The notes below the pieces were generated by a model. The model was not told the origin of the DNA, did not search any database, and was given only the letters and a program-made list of their open reading frames with translations. From positions 186,001-250,000 of the forward strand of contig NZ_CP180212.1 of assembly GCF_047553015.1 (NCBI RefSeq): 64,000 bases of DNA. Direction: 5' to 3'. The DNA comes from Carnobacterium_A sp047553015 (GTDB taxonomy: Bacteria; Bacillota; Bacilli; Lactobacillales; Carnobacteriaceae). The position numbers and the translations under genes were made by a program. Positions 8,980 through 18,450 of this stretch are shown here, piece after piece; the stretch's first letter is position 1, and each line of letters starts with the position of its first letter.

Positions 8980-9924
8980 ATGTCAGAACAAAAATACAAG
9001 AATAGACTGTTATGGGTATCGTGTTCAATTTTATTGAGTTTCCTATTGCTTAGTTTTTTGTATGAACCTGTATTATCAGACCTTTTTACTATCCGAGTAA
9101 ATAAGACAGTAATAGATGGACAATTAGCTTATCCGCCTTTTTCACCATTGGAGGTTAGACCATTTGGTACGGATATTCTAGGCTTTACAGTCTTTGCTAA
9201 AGTTATTCAAGGGTTTAAATATACGTTTCTTATTGGCCTATTCCTAAGTGTGTTTCAAATTTTAATAAGTCTATTTTTAAGCAGCTTAACTATCTATAGA
9301 CCAGTAAAAGTTATACTAATGCCAATAATAGGCTATTTTGATAAGTTATTTACATTAATTCCGAAGCCTTTCTTATTGTTGTTGGTAATCGGACCTTATT
9401 ACCATGCAATGCTATTTAGTGCAGAGGACGTTCAACCGGCCGTTAATTTGACATACTTATTCATCCAGTTACTTGTTTTATTTCTTGTTGGTTTACCTAG
9501 TTTGGTTAAACTCTACCATGATGAAATAGCTTATCTGTTGAGGCAAGACTTTGCTGATGCTAGTCAAAATTTGGGTCGTTCTAAGTTTGGATTAATCCGA
9601 TATTCTTTTAGGCCACAATTGCTGATACTCACATCAAATTTGCTAATGAAAGTTTTAATACAAAACTTATCTTTATTTATCTATTTAGCTTATTTTAACT
9701 TATATTTAGGTGGTTCTCTGATGATGAAGATAGATGTAGGCATTCACTATACCGTAACGTTGTCCAATGAATGGAGCGGGTTGATAGGCCAAAACATTAA
9801 CCGTTTAGCTAGTACTCCTTGGACGGTATTGATTCCACTTATATTCTATAGTGGTTTGATTCTTTTGCTTAATGCAATCAAAAGAGCTTTAGTGGGAGGA
9901 ATGAAAAATCAACGTCTTTATTAG
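8980..9924 (+). CDS. ABC transporter permease, oligopeptide/nickel (OppC-like) type
   Basis: 314 residues starting at ATG 8980, 12 bases after a strong AAGGAGG; an upstream TTG at 8953 lies before that site and is unlikely. About six membrane helices and a degenerate EAA loop (DFADASQNLGRSKFG) that docks on the ATPase. No ATPase or substrate-binding gene lies next to it; the only partner is the following permease. It either shares components encoded elsewhere or is a residual pair. The C-terminus overlaps the probable true start of the next gene. Confidence 0.75.
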   Translation: MSEQKYKNRLLWVSCSILLSFLLLSFLYEPVLSDLFTIRVNKTVIDGQLAYPPFSPLEVRPFGTDILGFTVFAKVIQGFKYTFLIGLFLSVFQILISLFLSSLTIYRPVKVILMPIIGYFDKLFTLIPKPFLLLLVIGPYYHAMLFSAEDVQPAVNLTYLFIQLLVLFLVGLPSLVKLYHDEIAYLLRQDFADASQNLGRSKFGLIRYSFRPQLLILTSNLLMKVLIQNLSLFIYLAYFNLYLGGSLMMKIDVGIHYTVTLSNEWSGLIGQNINRLASTPWTVLIPLIFYSGLILLLNAIKRALVGGMKNQRLY

Positions 9925-9955
9925 AACGATAAAACAACTTGCTTCAGTTATTCTA

Positions 9956-10774
9956 GTGCCATTTGGAATAATTTTATTGGTTTGCTTGAGTTATTCACTA
10001 CCATTGAGTACAAGTGGCAGTGACTTATCATGGAATATGATAATAGAAACAATAAAACAATTGTTTACATATACTAATTTTTTAAACTTATCCACAGCTT
10101 ATCAACAGGTAAATGGCAGTTATACATTTGAAATAATAGCTATGAGTTTGGGCATAACTCTATTCTTTTTTATTTTGTACGCTTACTTTTTTCCAAAATT
10201 TAAAAATAAAACTATCAAAAAAATGATAGATTATTTAGAAGATACTGAGAGCTTACCTATTGTTGGGGTTGTACTTTTTATTCATTGGTTTAGTGTGATG
10301 ATTTATAAAGCAACGTCTATCTATCTGTTTAAAACAGTAGGAACACCCAGGGAACCTGCAGTAGTGGTACCGCTAGTTAGTGTAAGTATTTATCCACTTG
10401 TTTTTCTAATCAACTATATGACACCTTATATTAAAGATGTTTATCAATCCAATTATTTTATTTTTGCGAAATCACTTGGCTATTCTAGCTCTAAACTCTT
10501 TTTTTCTTATGTTATTCCTAATTTATTTTCGTTTTTAGAAAGGATTCTAGCAATCATTTATTTAGAGATGATTACTGTGATGCTTTTTATTGAAATTCAA
10601 TTTAATACTGGTGGACTATTAACAGGACTCAGAAATACGCAAAGAATACCTGCTGAATCTTATCCACAGTTGATGGTCATTAATTTTCTGTATTTATTGC
10701 TGTTGCCTTACTTTATTATGAGTATGTTAATCAAATTAGTTCACGTAATTATCACTTCAAAAATTAGTCAATAA
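9956..10774 (+). CDS. ABC transporter permease, oligopeptide (OppB-like) type; start uncertain
   Basis: 272 residues from GTG 9956, six membrane helices, EAA-like loop NYFIFAKSLGYSSSKLFF. The frame stays open upstream to 9905 and those codons read KINVFIRTIKQLASVI, just like the N-terminus of OppB proteins; a GGGAGGA site at 9894-9900 fits a start near 9908. No ATG, GTG or TTG is there, so the gene either uses a rare codon (ATC or ATT) or has lost its start. Paired with the OppC-like gene and, like it, without ATPase or binding protein. Confidence 0.72.
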   Translation: MPFGIILLVCLSYSLPLSTSGSDLSWNMIIETIKQLFTYTNFLNLSTAYQQVNGSYTFEIIAMSLGITLFFFILYAYFFPKFKNKTIKKMIDYLEDTESLPIVGVVLFIHWFSVMIYKATSIYLFKTVGTPREPAVVVPLVSVSIYPLVFLINYMTPYIKDVYQSNYFIFAKSLGYSSSKLFFSYVIPNLFSFLERILAIIYLEMITVMLFIEIQFNTGGLLTGLRNTQRIPAESYPQLMVINFLYLLLLPYFIMSMLIKLVHVIITSKISQ

Positions 10775-10864
10775 AAGAAATAGAAGCTTGATTTCTTTAA
10801 AAACGAGTTGCTTTGCAGTACGATGAGGTAGACTAATAACGTATCAAAAATCAGGAGGATAACG

Positions 10865-11989
10865 ATGAACCCAATATATAGTAATTTATTCGAACCTTTT
10901 ACCTTTCCATCAGGCGTAACGATTGATAACCGTGTGGTGATGGCACCGATGACGACCAATTCAGCTTTTGAAAATGGAATGGTAACAACAGATGAACACA
11001 ATTATTACAAACGAAGAGCAACTGGTCTTGGTGCAGTGATTACTTCTTGTGCGCAAGTGATGGAAAACGGAAAGTTTGCAGGATCATTCAGTGCAGCATC
11101 TGATAATCGTATTGAAAGTTTGTCAAAATTAGCAAAGACAATCCAACACACCGGTTCTAAAGCAATTTTGCAAATTTTTCATGTGGGACGAATGGGAACA
11201 AGTACTACGCTAAGAGGAGAACAACCAGTTAGTGCAAGTGCGATACCCGCACTAAGAGAAACTGCAGAAATGCCAAGAGCATTATCCGATGAAGAAGTGA
11301 AAGAATTAGTGAAAGCATTTGGTGAAGCAACAAGAAGAGCCATTCAAGCTGGTTTTGATGGTGTTGAGTTACATGGTGCGAATACTTACTTAATTCAACA
11401 ATTTTTTTCTCCTCACTCAAATCGCAGAGAAGATCATTGGGGTGGAACGCTTGAAAAACGAATGAATTTTCCACTCGCAGTAATAGAAGCAGCAAAACAG
11501 GCTATCAAAACATACGCAGATAAGCCATTTATCCTAGGCTATCGAATCTCACCTGAAGAGATGGAAAAGCCAGGTATCACATTAGAAGATACCATCCAAT
11601 TATTAACAAAATTAAAAGATCAACACTTAGATTATATCCATGTTTCGGTTGGGAGTATGATGCAACAATCCATGCGAGAAAAGTCGCTAGAAAAACCTAT
11701 TATTCAATTTATTCAAGAAAAAATAGGACAAGAAATTCCTATTATAGGAGTAGGATTAATTCAAACACCAAGTGATGCTCTAGAGGCACTAGAGTTAGGA
11801 ATACCTTTGGTTGCTATTGGTCGTGAATTAATTGTTGAGCCTGATTGGATCAAGAAAGTTAAAGAGGGAAAAGAAGAAACCATTCGAGTAGAAATAGATC
11901 CTCACAATAGAACGGATTTAATGATTCCAGACGAAATGTGGGAATATATATCAAGTAAACCTGGTTGGGTCCCGATAGCTAAAAACTAA
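10865..11989 (+). CDS. NADH:flavin oxidoreductase, old-yellow-enzyme family
   Basis: 374 residues, TIM-barrel FMN enzyme. It begins with LFEPFTFPSGVTIDNRVVMAPM, the family opening, and has the FHVGRMG, GFDGVELHGAN (substrate-binding His and Asn) and SPHSNRREDHWGG motifs, with GYRISPEE further on. These reductases act on enones or similar electrophiles with NAD(P)H; the physiological substrate is unknown. AGGAGGA precedes the ATG. Directly downstream is a short remnant of an LD-carboxypeptidase gene. A weak hairpin at 10773-10801 separates it from the permease pair. Confidence 0.9.
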   Translation: MNPIYSNLFEPFTFPSGVTIDNRVVMAPMTTNSAFENGMVTTDEHNYYKRRATGLGAVITSCAQVMENGKFAGSFSAASDNRIESLSKLAKTIQHTGSKAILQIFHVGRMGTSTTLRGEQPVSASAIPALRETAEMPRALSDEEVKELVKAFGEATRRAIQAGFDGVELHGANTYLIQQFFSPHSNRREDHWGGTLEKRMNFPLAVIEAAKQAIKTYADKPFILGYRISPEEMEKPGITLEDTIQLLTKLKDQHLDYIHVSVGSMMQQSMREKSLEKPIIQFIQEKIGQEIPIIGVGLIQTPSDALEALELGIPLVAIGRELIVEPDWIKKVKEGKEETIRVEIDPHNRTDLMIPDEMWEYISSKPGWVPIAKN

Positions 11990-12007
11990 CTTAGGAGATG
12001 ATGGTAT

Positions 12008-12094
12008 TTGATTAAACCAACTACTTTAAGAACAGGTGATTGCGTTGCTCTGTTAAGTTTTTCTAGTGGTATGTTTTTCTCAAAAAGGTTGTAA
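12008..12094 (+). pseudogene. Remnant of an S66 peptidase (LD-carboxypeptidase/MccF-like) gene
   Basis: From TTG 12008, with TAGGAG at about 11992, the frame reads IKPTTLRTGDCVALLSFSSG and stops after 28 codons. This is the start of S66 peptidases (KP..L..GD.IA..SPSSG), which normally run to about 300-340 residues. The rest of the gene is missing; the next 150 bp show no continuation in any frame. Remaining sequence up to copY holds a weak terminator and the cop promoter. Confidence 0.55.
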
Positions 12095-12177
12095 TCTAAA
12101 AATACATATTGACAGGGTGAATAAAAAAATATTTTTGAAGAATCTTGCTTTCAAACAAACACTGCTAGCGAATAGAT

Positions 12178-12218
12178 TAAAAAAAGGATGGGTATTTAAC
12201 TCAATCCTTTTTTTTATG
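12178..12218 (+). terminator. Weak intrinsic terminator before copY
   Basis: AAAAAAGGAT / ATCCTTTTTTT hairpin with a loop of about 14 nt and a long T run. Confidence 0.55.
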
Positions 12219-12242
12219 TCTTAAATCAACTAGAAGATTTAC

Positions 12243-12292
12243 TTGACATTAATCGTCTACAGTTGTAAACTGTAAACATGATTACAAACGTA
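12243..12292 (+). promoter_or_regulatory. copYA promoter with two cop boxes (CopY operators)
   Basis: TTGACA at 12243-12248, 17-bp spacer, TAAACT at 12266-12271. TACAGTTGTA (12258-12267) overlaps the -10 and TACAAACGTA (12283-12292) follows; both fit the CopY operator TACANNTGTA, the second less exactly. CopY bound here would block RNA polymerase until copper displaces it. Confidence 0.85.
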
Positions 12293-12312
12293 GATAGAAA
12301 GTGGGGGTAGCC

Positions 12313-12753
12313 ATGACAACTCAATTAAAACTAGCAATTACCGATGCAGAGTGGGAAATCATGCGGGTCATTTGGACAGCAAAATCTGCTTCAAGTAAAG
12401 AAATTATAAACGTGCTACAAGATAAAATGGGTTGGAAGCCAACAACCATTAAGACGTTAATAGGTCGATTGGTTGAAAAAAAATTATTAACAACACAAGC
12501 AGTAGGCAACAAGTTTATTTATACACCTACTGTTACGGAAGAGGAAAGTGTAAGAAAAGTAACACTAGATGTGTTTTCTCATATTTGCAACAAAAAAATT
12601 GGGAAAACGATGGCAAACGTATTAGCAGAGTCAACATTGAGCCAGGATGATATTCTACTATTAACAGAAGTTTTGGAGCAGAAAAAGAAACAAGCTGTAA
12701 ATGAGGTAGTATGTAGTTGCAGTAAAGGTCAATGTGATTGTTGCAAGGAATAA
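12313..12753 (+). CDS. copY: CopY/TcrY-family copper-responsive repressor
   Basis: 146 residues from ATG 12313; the GTG at 12301 is part of the GTGGGGGT ribosome site. N-terminal winged helix of the BlaI/CopY type (TDAEWEIMRVIW, WKPTTIKTLIGRLVEKK). The C-terminus carries the metal-sensing CSCSKGQCDC (CxC-4x-CxC), which binds Zn in the repressing form and Cu(I) on induction. It autoregulates through the two cop boxes upstream and is followed 24 bp later by copA. Confidence 0.95.
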   Translation: MTTQLKLAITDAEWEIMRVIWTAKSASSKEIINVLQDKMGWKPTTIKTLIGRLVEKKLLTTQAVGNKFIYTPTVTEEESVRKVTLDVFSHICNKKIGKTMANVLAESTLSQDDILLLTEVLEQKKKQAVNEVVCSCSKGQCDCCKE

Positions 12754-12777
12754 AAGTTAAATCAAGGAGGAAAAAGA

Positions 12778-15234
12778 ATGAGTAATAAAACATTTACGAT
12801 TGATGGTATGCATTGTGCCTCTTGCGCACAAACAGTAGAAAAGGCCGTTAAAAAATTACCAGGTGTTCAAAGTTCGACAGTCAATTTAGCAACTGAAAAG
12901 TTAACTGTTGATTTCGATCAATCAAAAATTACAGACAAAGATATTTTATCTGCCGTAGCAGATGCTGGGTATCAAGCGAATAGCTTAGATGTTCAAAAAT
13001 CGTTTGTTATAGAAGGCATGACTTGCGCATCTTGTGCGCAAACGGTGGAAAAAGCAGTTGGAAAGCAAGCAGGAGTTTCGACAGCTAGCGTAAATTTAGC
13101 AACCGAAAAATTACACGTTCAATATGATCCAAAAATCATATCAGTAGCAGATATGATCAAAATAGTCAGTGATACAGGGTATAAAGCAAGTGAAGAAATA
13201 GATACTGCCATGAAATCTGAAGAAGAGCAAGATAAAAAAGCTCGTTACATTAGCAATCTTTGGAAGCGATTCTGGATATCTGCTCTGTTTACAGTTCCTT
13301 TATTGTACATTTCTATGGGCCACATGTTAGGAGCTCCACTACCTGAGATTTTAAATCCAGCAATAAATCCAGTGGCATTTGTCATTACTCAGCTTGTTTT
13401 AACTATTCCAGTTGTCTTTTTAGGCAGACAGTTTTTTATTATTGGGTTTAAAGCTCTATTTAAAGGACATCCGAATATGGATTCTTTAGTAGCTCTTGGA
13501 ACAAGTGCAGCTTTTATTTTTAGTTTAGGAGCAACTATCGCTGTCTTTTTAGGCAACACGACTTACGCGATGGAATTGTATTATGAATCAGCTGCGGTTA
13601 TTTTAACCTTGATTACACTTGGAAAATACGTTGAAGCTTTATCAATGGGGAAAACGTCTGAGGCGATTAAAAAATTAATGGGGCTAGCACCTAAAACGGC
13701 CCGAGTTATGAGAGATGGAAAAGAAAGTGAAATAGCTATTGAAGAAGTTCAAGTTGGAGATCATTTAGTTGTTAAACCTGGTGAAAAAATGCCAGTTGAC
13801 GGAACAATTATAGAAGGAATGACTTCAGTTGATGAAGCTATGTTGACGGGAGAAAGTATGCCTGTTGAAAAAACTATTGGAGATACCATTATTTCTGGCA
13901 GTATGAATCAAAATGGAACGATTCAATACAAAGCAACAAAGGTTGGTAAAGATACGACTTTATCACAAATTATTAAATTAGTAGAAGATGCACAAGGCTC
14001 AAAAGCACCAATCGCTAAATTAGCCGATACAATTTCTGGTTATTTTGTACCGATTGTTATCGTGTTAGCGCTGCTTGCAGGCTTGGGTTGGTATATTTCA
14101 GGACAATCAGGTATCTTTGTTTTAACGATTGTCATTTCAGTATTGGTTATTGCTTGTCCATGCGCACTAGGTTTAGCAACACCAACAGCGATTATGGTCG
14201 GGACTGGAAAAGGCGCAGAGCATGGTGTGTTAATTAAAAGTGGTGTTGCTCTAGAGACCACTCACCAAGTTGAAACAGTTATATTTGATAAAACAGGAAC
14301 GATTACACAAGGAAAACCAAAAGTAACAGATATTGTCACAAGTGCTGATTTTTCAAAAGAAAGGCTATTGCTATTAGCAGCATCTGCTGAAAAAGGTTCA
14401 GAGCATCCACTGGGAGCAGCTATTGTCCTTGAGGCAGAAACTAAAAAGATGCTATTAGTAAAAATGCATGAATTTAATGCTATTCCTGGGCACGGCATAG
14501 AAGGAATGATAGATGGACAAAGAATCTTATTAGGCAATAAAAAATTGATGGATGAGCGTGCTATTTCATTAGGAACCTTAACAACAACTTCTGATTCCTT
14601 AGCAAGTGAAGGCAAAACACCAATGTATATTGCAGTTGATGGCCAATTAGCAGGAATAATTGCAGTTGCAGATACGATTAAAGAGAATAGTGTTAAAGCG
14701 ATTAAACGATTGCATCAAATGGGACTAGAAGTTGTGATGATTACTGGTGATAATACAAGAACAGCCCAAGCGATTGCTAAACAAGTAGGGATTGAACGAG
14801 TATTAAGTGAAGTTTTACCAGAAGAAAAGGCAAACGAAGTGAAAATGCTTCAGTCCGAAGGTAAAAAAGTTGCGATGGTAGGAGACGGTATCAATGATGC
14901 TCCTGCTTTGGCTCAAGCAGATATCGGAATTGCGATTGGTTCAGGAACAGATATTGCAATCGAATCTGCAGATATTGTTTTAATGAGAAGTGATTTAATG
15001 GATGTACCAACAGCGATTGAGTTGAGTAAAGCAACGATTAAAAATATAAAAGAAAACCTATTTTGGGCTTTTGCATACAATACATTGGGTATTCCCGTAG
15101 CGATGGGTGTTCTTTATCTCTTCGGAGGACCATTATTAAACCCTATGCTTGCTGGAGCAGCAATGAGTTTTAGTTCTGTATCCGTTCTACTAAACGCTTT
15201 AAGATTAAAGCGATTTAAACCAAAATCAGTATAA
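12778..15234 (+). CDS. copA: Copper-translocating P1B-type ATPase CopA
   Basis: 818 residues. Two N-terminal heavy-metal domains, each with GMxCASCAQ (about residues 9 and 80), then eight membrane helices, actuator TGES (about 357), membrane metal site CPCALG (about 460), phosphorylation loop DKTGTIT (about 504) and hinge GDGINDAP (about 702). The CPC motif and paired domains indicate Cu(I) export. Ribosome site AAGGAGGAAAAAG. It forms the cop operon with copY; no CopZ chaperone gene follows. Confidence 0.96.
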   Translation: MSNKTFTIDGMHCASCAQTVEKAVKKLPGVQSSTVNLATEKLTVDFDQSKITDKDILSAVADAGYQANSLDVQKSFVIEGMTCASCAQTVEKAVGKQAGVSTASVNLATEKLHVQYDPKIISVADMIKIVSDTGYKASEEIDTAMKSEEEQDKKARYISNLWKRFWISALFTVPLLYISMGHMLGAPLPEILNPAINPVAFVITQLVLTIPVVFLGRQFFIIGFKALFKGHPNMDSLVALGTSAAFIFSLGATIAVFLGNTTYAMELYYESAAVILTLITLGKYVEALSMGKTSEAIKKLMGLAPKTARVMRDGKESEIAIEEVQVGDHLVVKPGEKMPVDGTIIEGMTSVDEAMLTGESMPVEKTIGDTIISGSMNQNGTIQYKATKVGKDTTLSQIIKLVEDAQGSKAPIAKLADTISGYFVPIVIVLALLAGLGWYISGQSGIFVLTIVISVLVIACPCALGLATPTAIMVGTGKGAEHGVLIKSGVALETTHQVETVIFDKTGTITQGKPKVTDIVTSADFSKERLLLLAASAEKGSEHPLGAAIVLEAETKKMLLVKMHEFNAIPGHGIEGMIDGQRILLGNKKLMDERAISLGTLTTTSDSLASEGKTPMYIAVDGQLAGIIAVADTIKENSVKAIKRLHQMGLEVVMITGDNTRTAQAIAKQVGIERVLSEVLPEEKANEVKMLQSEGKKVAMVGDGINDAPALAQADIGIAIGSGTDIAIESADIVLMRSDLMDVPTAIELSKATIKNIKENLFWAFAYNTLGIPVAMGVLYLFGGPLLNPMLAGAAMSFSSVSVLLNALRLKRFKPKSV

Positions 15235-15245
15235 AATTAAACGCC

Positions 15246-15288
15246 AGAAACGACTCTTTTTTTAAAAGAAAAGAGTCGTTTTTTGGAT
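15246..15288 (+). terminator. Intrinsic terminator after copA
   Basis: Stem AAACGACTCTTTT / AAAAGAGTCGTTT followed by T residues. Confidence 0.85.
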
Positions 15289-15463
15289 TTTTTAAGGAGT
15301 TGAAAAAACAAAAAGGAGAGAGGGATTAATACGAATAAGTGGACATATTTTCTTTTTGTAGTGTATGGTAACAGTAGACTAAAGAGTCGATAAGTGGTTA
15401 AGTGAAGAGTTTCTCCTTTTATCAATCCTTTAGAGAGTATAAATAAGAAAGGGGACGAGAAAG

Positions 15464-16675
15464 ATGGTTTGGATAAAAAACGTTTATTTAGAAACGGGTT
15501 ACAAAGAAGTCAGTCCCAACAAGTTTATTACGACTACAGAGGAATTTGCACTAGAAGTAGAAAATGGTGAATTTAAGAAAATTACTAAAAAAATCCCTGA
15601 AAATCAGGCAGGTGTCATTGACGCAAAAGGATATCTAGCTTTACCGTCTTTACAAGACAATCATATTCACTTAGATAAAGGTCACTTTGGTGGAGAATGG
15701 CAAGCTGTTGTGCCGGCTTCTGGGGTAGCAGAGCGGATTCAAGAGGAAAAAGAATTTTTAAGAGGTTTTCTCTCTGGGACACCAAAAAAAGCGCAAGCGT
15801 TAATTGATTTAATTTGTGATAATGGTGCTACTTTTTTAAGAGTTCAAACAAATGTTGATCCAGTTATAGGATTAGATAATTTAGAGTGTATTAAAGAAAT
15901 ATTGGAAAAGAATAAGCACCGTTTGGACTATGAAATAGTTGCTTTTCCACAGCATGGTACACTAGCTACAAAAGAACACGGTCTATTGAGAAGTGCTTTA
16001 GCTAGTGATAGCAACTTGATTTTAGGAGGACTAGATCCAGCAACGATTGATGTAGATATAGAAAAATCGCTGCATGCGACTTTTAAATTAGCGAGTCATT
16101 ACAATCGAGAAGTTGATTTTCATTTGCATGACCGCGGGACATTAGGATTGTTTGAAATCAATCGAATCATTGATTATACCCAAAAATATCATTTAGAAGG
16201 CAAGGTACAAATTAGTCATGCACTCGCTTTGGCAGATACAGATGAGTCAACCGTTAAGCAAATTGCAAAGCGATTAGCTGAATTTAATATTGGAATTAAC
16301 ACAACAATTCCAATCGATACAACCGTTCTACCTGTTTTCTTGCTCCAAAAAAATGGCGTAAACGTGCGAGTAGTTAATGACAATATCAATGATCACTGGA
16401 GTCCATTTGGAACTGGAGATTTAATTGAAAGGGTCAGCCGTGCTGCAGAGGTCTTTTCGATGAAAGATGAAAAGTCGCTTTCTCAAGCTTACTCGTTAGT
16501 TTCCAATGGTCTAACACCATTAGATACTGATGGTATGAAACGTTGGCCAAAAGTAGGAGATAAAGCGAGTATTTTATTTACAAAAGCAGTAAGTGCAGCT
16601 CATTTAGTTGCGCGTGTCTGTCCAGAAAGAGTGGTTATGTTCAAAGGCGAGCTTGTTTCAGGAACGTTTAATTAA
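15464..16675 (+). CDS. Amidohydrolase-superfamily deaminase (cytosine-deaminase-like)
   Basis: 403 residues. Metal ligands are visible in order: DNHIHLDKG (HxH), HLHDRG, ISHAL and the late Asp in VNDNINDHW, the pattern of cytosine deaminase and related amidohydrolases. It has an N-terminal beta segment and the VCPERVVMFKGELV C-terminal strand pair of this superfamily. The exact substrate is not resolvable. GAAAGGGGACGAG precedes the ATG. It is a single-gene unit closed by a long hairpin shared with bioY. A second amidohydrolase, guaD, lies at 25.7 kb. Confidence 0.82.
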   Translation: MVWIKNVYLETGYKEVSPNKFITTTEEFALEVENGEFKKITKKIPENQAGVIDAKGYLALPSLQDNHIHLDKGHFGGEWQAVVPASGVAERIQEEKEFLRGFLSGTPKKAQALIDLICDNGATFLRVQTNVDPVIGLDNLECIKEILEKNKHRLDYEIVAFPQHGTLATKEHGLLRSALASDSNLILGGLDPATIDVDIEKSLHATFKLASHYNREVDFHLHDRGTLGLFEINRIIDYTQKYHLEGKVQISHALALADTDESTVKQIAKRLAEFNIGINTTIPIDTTVLPVFLLQKNGVNVRVVNDNINDHWSPFGTGDLIERVSRAAEVFSMKDEKSLSQAYSLVSNGLTPLDTDGMKRWPKVGDKASILFTKAVSAAHLVARVCPERVVMFKGELVSGTFN

Positions 16676-16692
16676 GTACAGTTAAACGAACA

Positions 16693-16755
16693 AAAATCTT
16701 ATCTAGTCTATTCGCACTACTAAAGTACAAATAGATTAGATAAGATTATTTTTTG
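16693..16755. terminator. Bidirectional terminator between amidohydrolase and bioY
   Basis: Long inverted repeat AATCTTATCTAGTCTATT / AATAGATTAGATAAGATT, with an A run before and a T run after, so it can end transcripts from both sides. Confidence 0.8.
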
Positions 16756-16797
16756 ACTTTAATAAGTATTAAAGATCGAGACGAGAAATGGTCACAC

Positions 16798-17325
16798 TTA
16801 TGATTGGGAACGGGCTACTTTTCCTCGTAAACGCAAGCCGATAACGACAGCAATGAGTGCTTTGATACTATCTCCTGGAATAAAGACAATGAACCCCATT
16901 TGTAAAATTTGGATGACAGAAAAATTTCCTCCTAAGTAATTATTTAAAATAACTGTCATATAAGGTAAACCAATAGAATAGATAACGATAGAACCGATAA
17001 AAACAGCTAGTGCAGCTATTTTTATAGTGAACCCGTACCTTTCTATAATAAATGCAATGACGTATGCGCCGGCTGCGAAGCCGAAGACAAATCCAAAACT
17101 AGGACTAAGTAGAGATTGAAATCCACCAATTAATAAAGCTAAAAGAAGATGAATTCCTTGAGAAATTAAGGCATTTCTTTTAGATAAAAGTAAGCCAGTT
17201 AATAAAACAACTAATGTCTGTAACGTTAACGGGATGGGACCAAGTGGGATTGTGAGAAATCCACTTACTAACGTTAATGCAGCCATGATGCTACAATAAG
17301 TGATATCTCGAGTACTTAATTTCAT
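16798..17325 (-). CDS. bioY: Biotin ECF-transporter substrate-binding subunit BioY
   Basis: 175 residues from ATG 17325 (MKLSTRDITYCSIMAAL), chosen because AAGGAG lies 8 bases upstream; longer in-frame versions run into birA and lack the motif. Six membrane helices with LTIPLGPIPLTLQTLVVLLTG, the typical BioY segment, and FIPGDSIKALIAVVIGLRLR near the end. It captures biotin for the shared ECF energising module, whose genes are not in this window. It lies 16 bp downstream of birA on the same strand. Confidence 0.92.
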   Translation of the reverse strand: MKLSTRDITYCSIMAALTLVSGFLTIPLGPIPLTLQTLVVLLTGLLLSKRNALISQGIHLLLALLIGGFQSLLSPSFGFVFGFAAGAYVIAFIIERYGFTIKIAALAVFIGSIVIYSIGLPYMTVILNNYLGGNFSVIQILQMGFIVFIPGDSIKALIAVVIGLRLRGKVARSQS

Positions 17326-17341
17326 ATGTGTGTGCTCCTTT

Positions 17342-18325
17342 TTAATGAAATGGACGTTGAATTGTAATTTCACCATAAGATAATGTTTGATGTTGACCAT
17401 CTTGCATTCGTACAATTAATCCACCTTGTTGATCAATATCAATTGGAATAGCGTCAAACTCCTGTTTTCCCTGTTTAAAATGAATGATTTTTCCAAAAAC
17501 GAAACAACGTTCTTTATAATCTTTTAAAAAATCTCTTTTTCCAATGGTTTGATAAATTTGATAGAATTGAGTGATTAGCTCTGCAATGAATTCATTGCGT
17601 GTTAGGTTACCAGTATGTTCAGATAATAAACTTCCAGCAATAGACTCTAATTCTACTGGAAACCCCTCTATGGGCGTTCGAAAGTTTAAGCCTATTCCTA
17701 AGATAATCGTATCAATTGTGCCATTCTCGAAATTAGTCACAGCTTCGGTTAAAATACCGGCAATTTTATGATCATCTAAGTAGATATCGTTCACCCATTT
17801 AATTTTAGGCTTTTTATCTGTTAGCTTTTCAATAGTTAAACAAACTGCAACGGCCGCTGCTGTTGTAACTAGCGTTGCATCTGTAGTCGTCAGATTCGGC
17901 TTTAAAATTAAACTCATATAAATACCTGTTTTAGCGGGTGAATAGAAGAATCGACCTAAGCGCCCTTTGCCTTTTAGTTGTTCTTCAGAAAGCACAACTC
18001 CTGGTTTTGATGGAAACTCGAGAGCTATTTTTTTTGCTTTTTGATTAGTTGATTCAATGGCTTTGAAAAGATAAAAGGGCTGATTTTTTAATTCAGCTGC
18101 GAGTAGTGGCCTAATCGCTTCACTGGATAGCAAATCAGATTCTACAGGAAGACAATACCCTTTATTTGTTGTTGCTTCAATAAGGTAGCCTTCTTTTCGC
18201 AGACTAGAAACAGCTTTCCAAATAGAAGTGCGCGAAACGCTCATTCGATCAGCTAGTTCTTGACCAGAAATGGTTTGCCCTTTTTGTTGTTCTAAGATTG
18301 TTAGTAAGTGGTTTTTTGTTGACAT
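17342..18325 (-). CDS. birA: Bifunctional biotin-protein ligase / biotin repressor BirA
   Basis: 327 residues. N-terminal helix-turn-helix (QTISGQELADRMSVSRTSIW) gives DNA binding; the ligase core follows with GKGRLGRFFYSP (biotinyl-AMP loop) and IKWVNDIYL (substrate-binding Lys), and a small C-terminal SH3-like domain. It biotinylates carboxylases and, when they are saturated, represses biotin uptake or synthesis. GAGGTGAT precedes the ATG. Co-transcribed with bioY, so the pair likely forms an autoregulated biotin-uptake unit. Confidence 0.94.
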   Translation of the reverse strand: MSTKNHLLTILEQQKGQTISGQELADRMSVSRTSIWKAVSSLRKEGYLIEATTNKGYCLPVESDLLSSEAIRPLLAAELKNQPFYLFKAIESTNQKAKKIALEFPSKPGVVLSEEQLKGKGRLGRFFYSPAKTGIYMSLILKPNLTTTDATLVTTAAAVAVCLTIEKLTDKKPKIKWVNDIYLDDHKIAGILTEAVTNFENGTIDTIILGIGLNFRTPIEGFPVELESIAGSLLSEHTGNLTRNEFIAELITQFYQIYQTIGKRDFLKDYKERCFVFGKIIHFKQGKQEFDAIPIDIDQQGGLIVRMQDGQHQTLSYGEITIQRPFH

Positions 18326-18364
18326 GTCATCACCTCATTGCTGAGTTTAAATAAATTCTGCACA

Positions 18365-18397
18365 ATTGTCAACTGTTTTTTTATTGAAGGTAACAAT
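18365..18397. promoter_or_regulatory. Candidate BirA operator
   Basis: ATTGTCAAC (18365-18373) and GGTAACAAT (18389-18397) form an imperfect inverted repeat with a 15-bp gap, resembling the Firmicutes BirA site (TTGTTAACC-gap-GGTTAACAA). It lies upstream of birA-bioY and also before ogt. Confidence 0.4.
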
Positions 18398-18450
18398 GGG
18401 TGTAAGCATAAAAAATGATTAAACGATAAATGATAAAGGAGAAGGTAGGT

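Noticed and set aside
16798..17415. Longer bioY start inside birA
   Set aside because: AAGGAG before ATG 17325 and the family N-terminus fix the shorter form.
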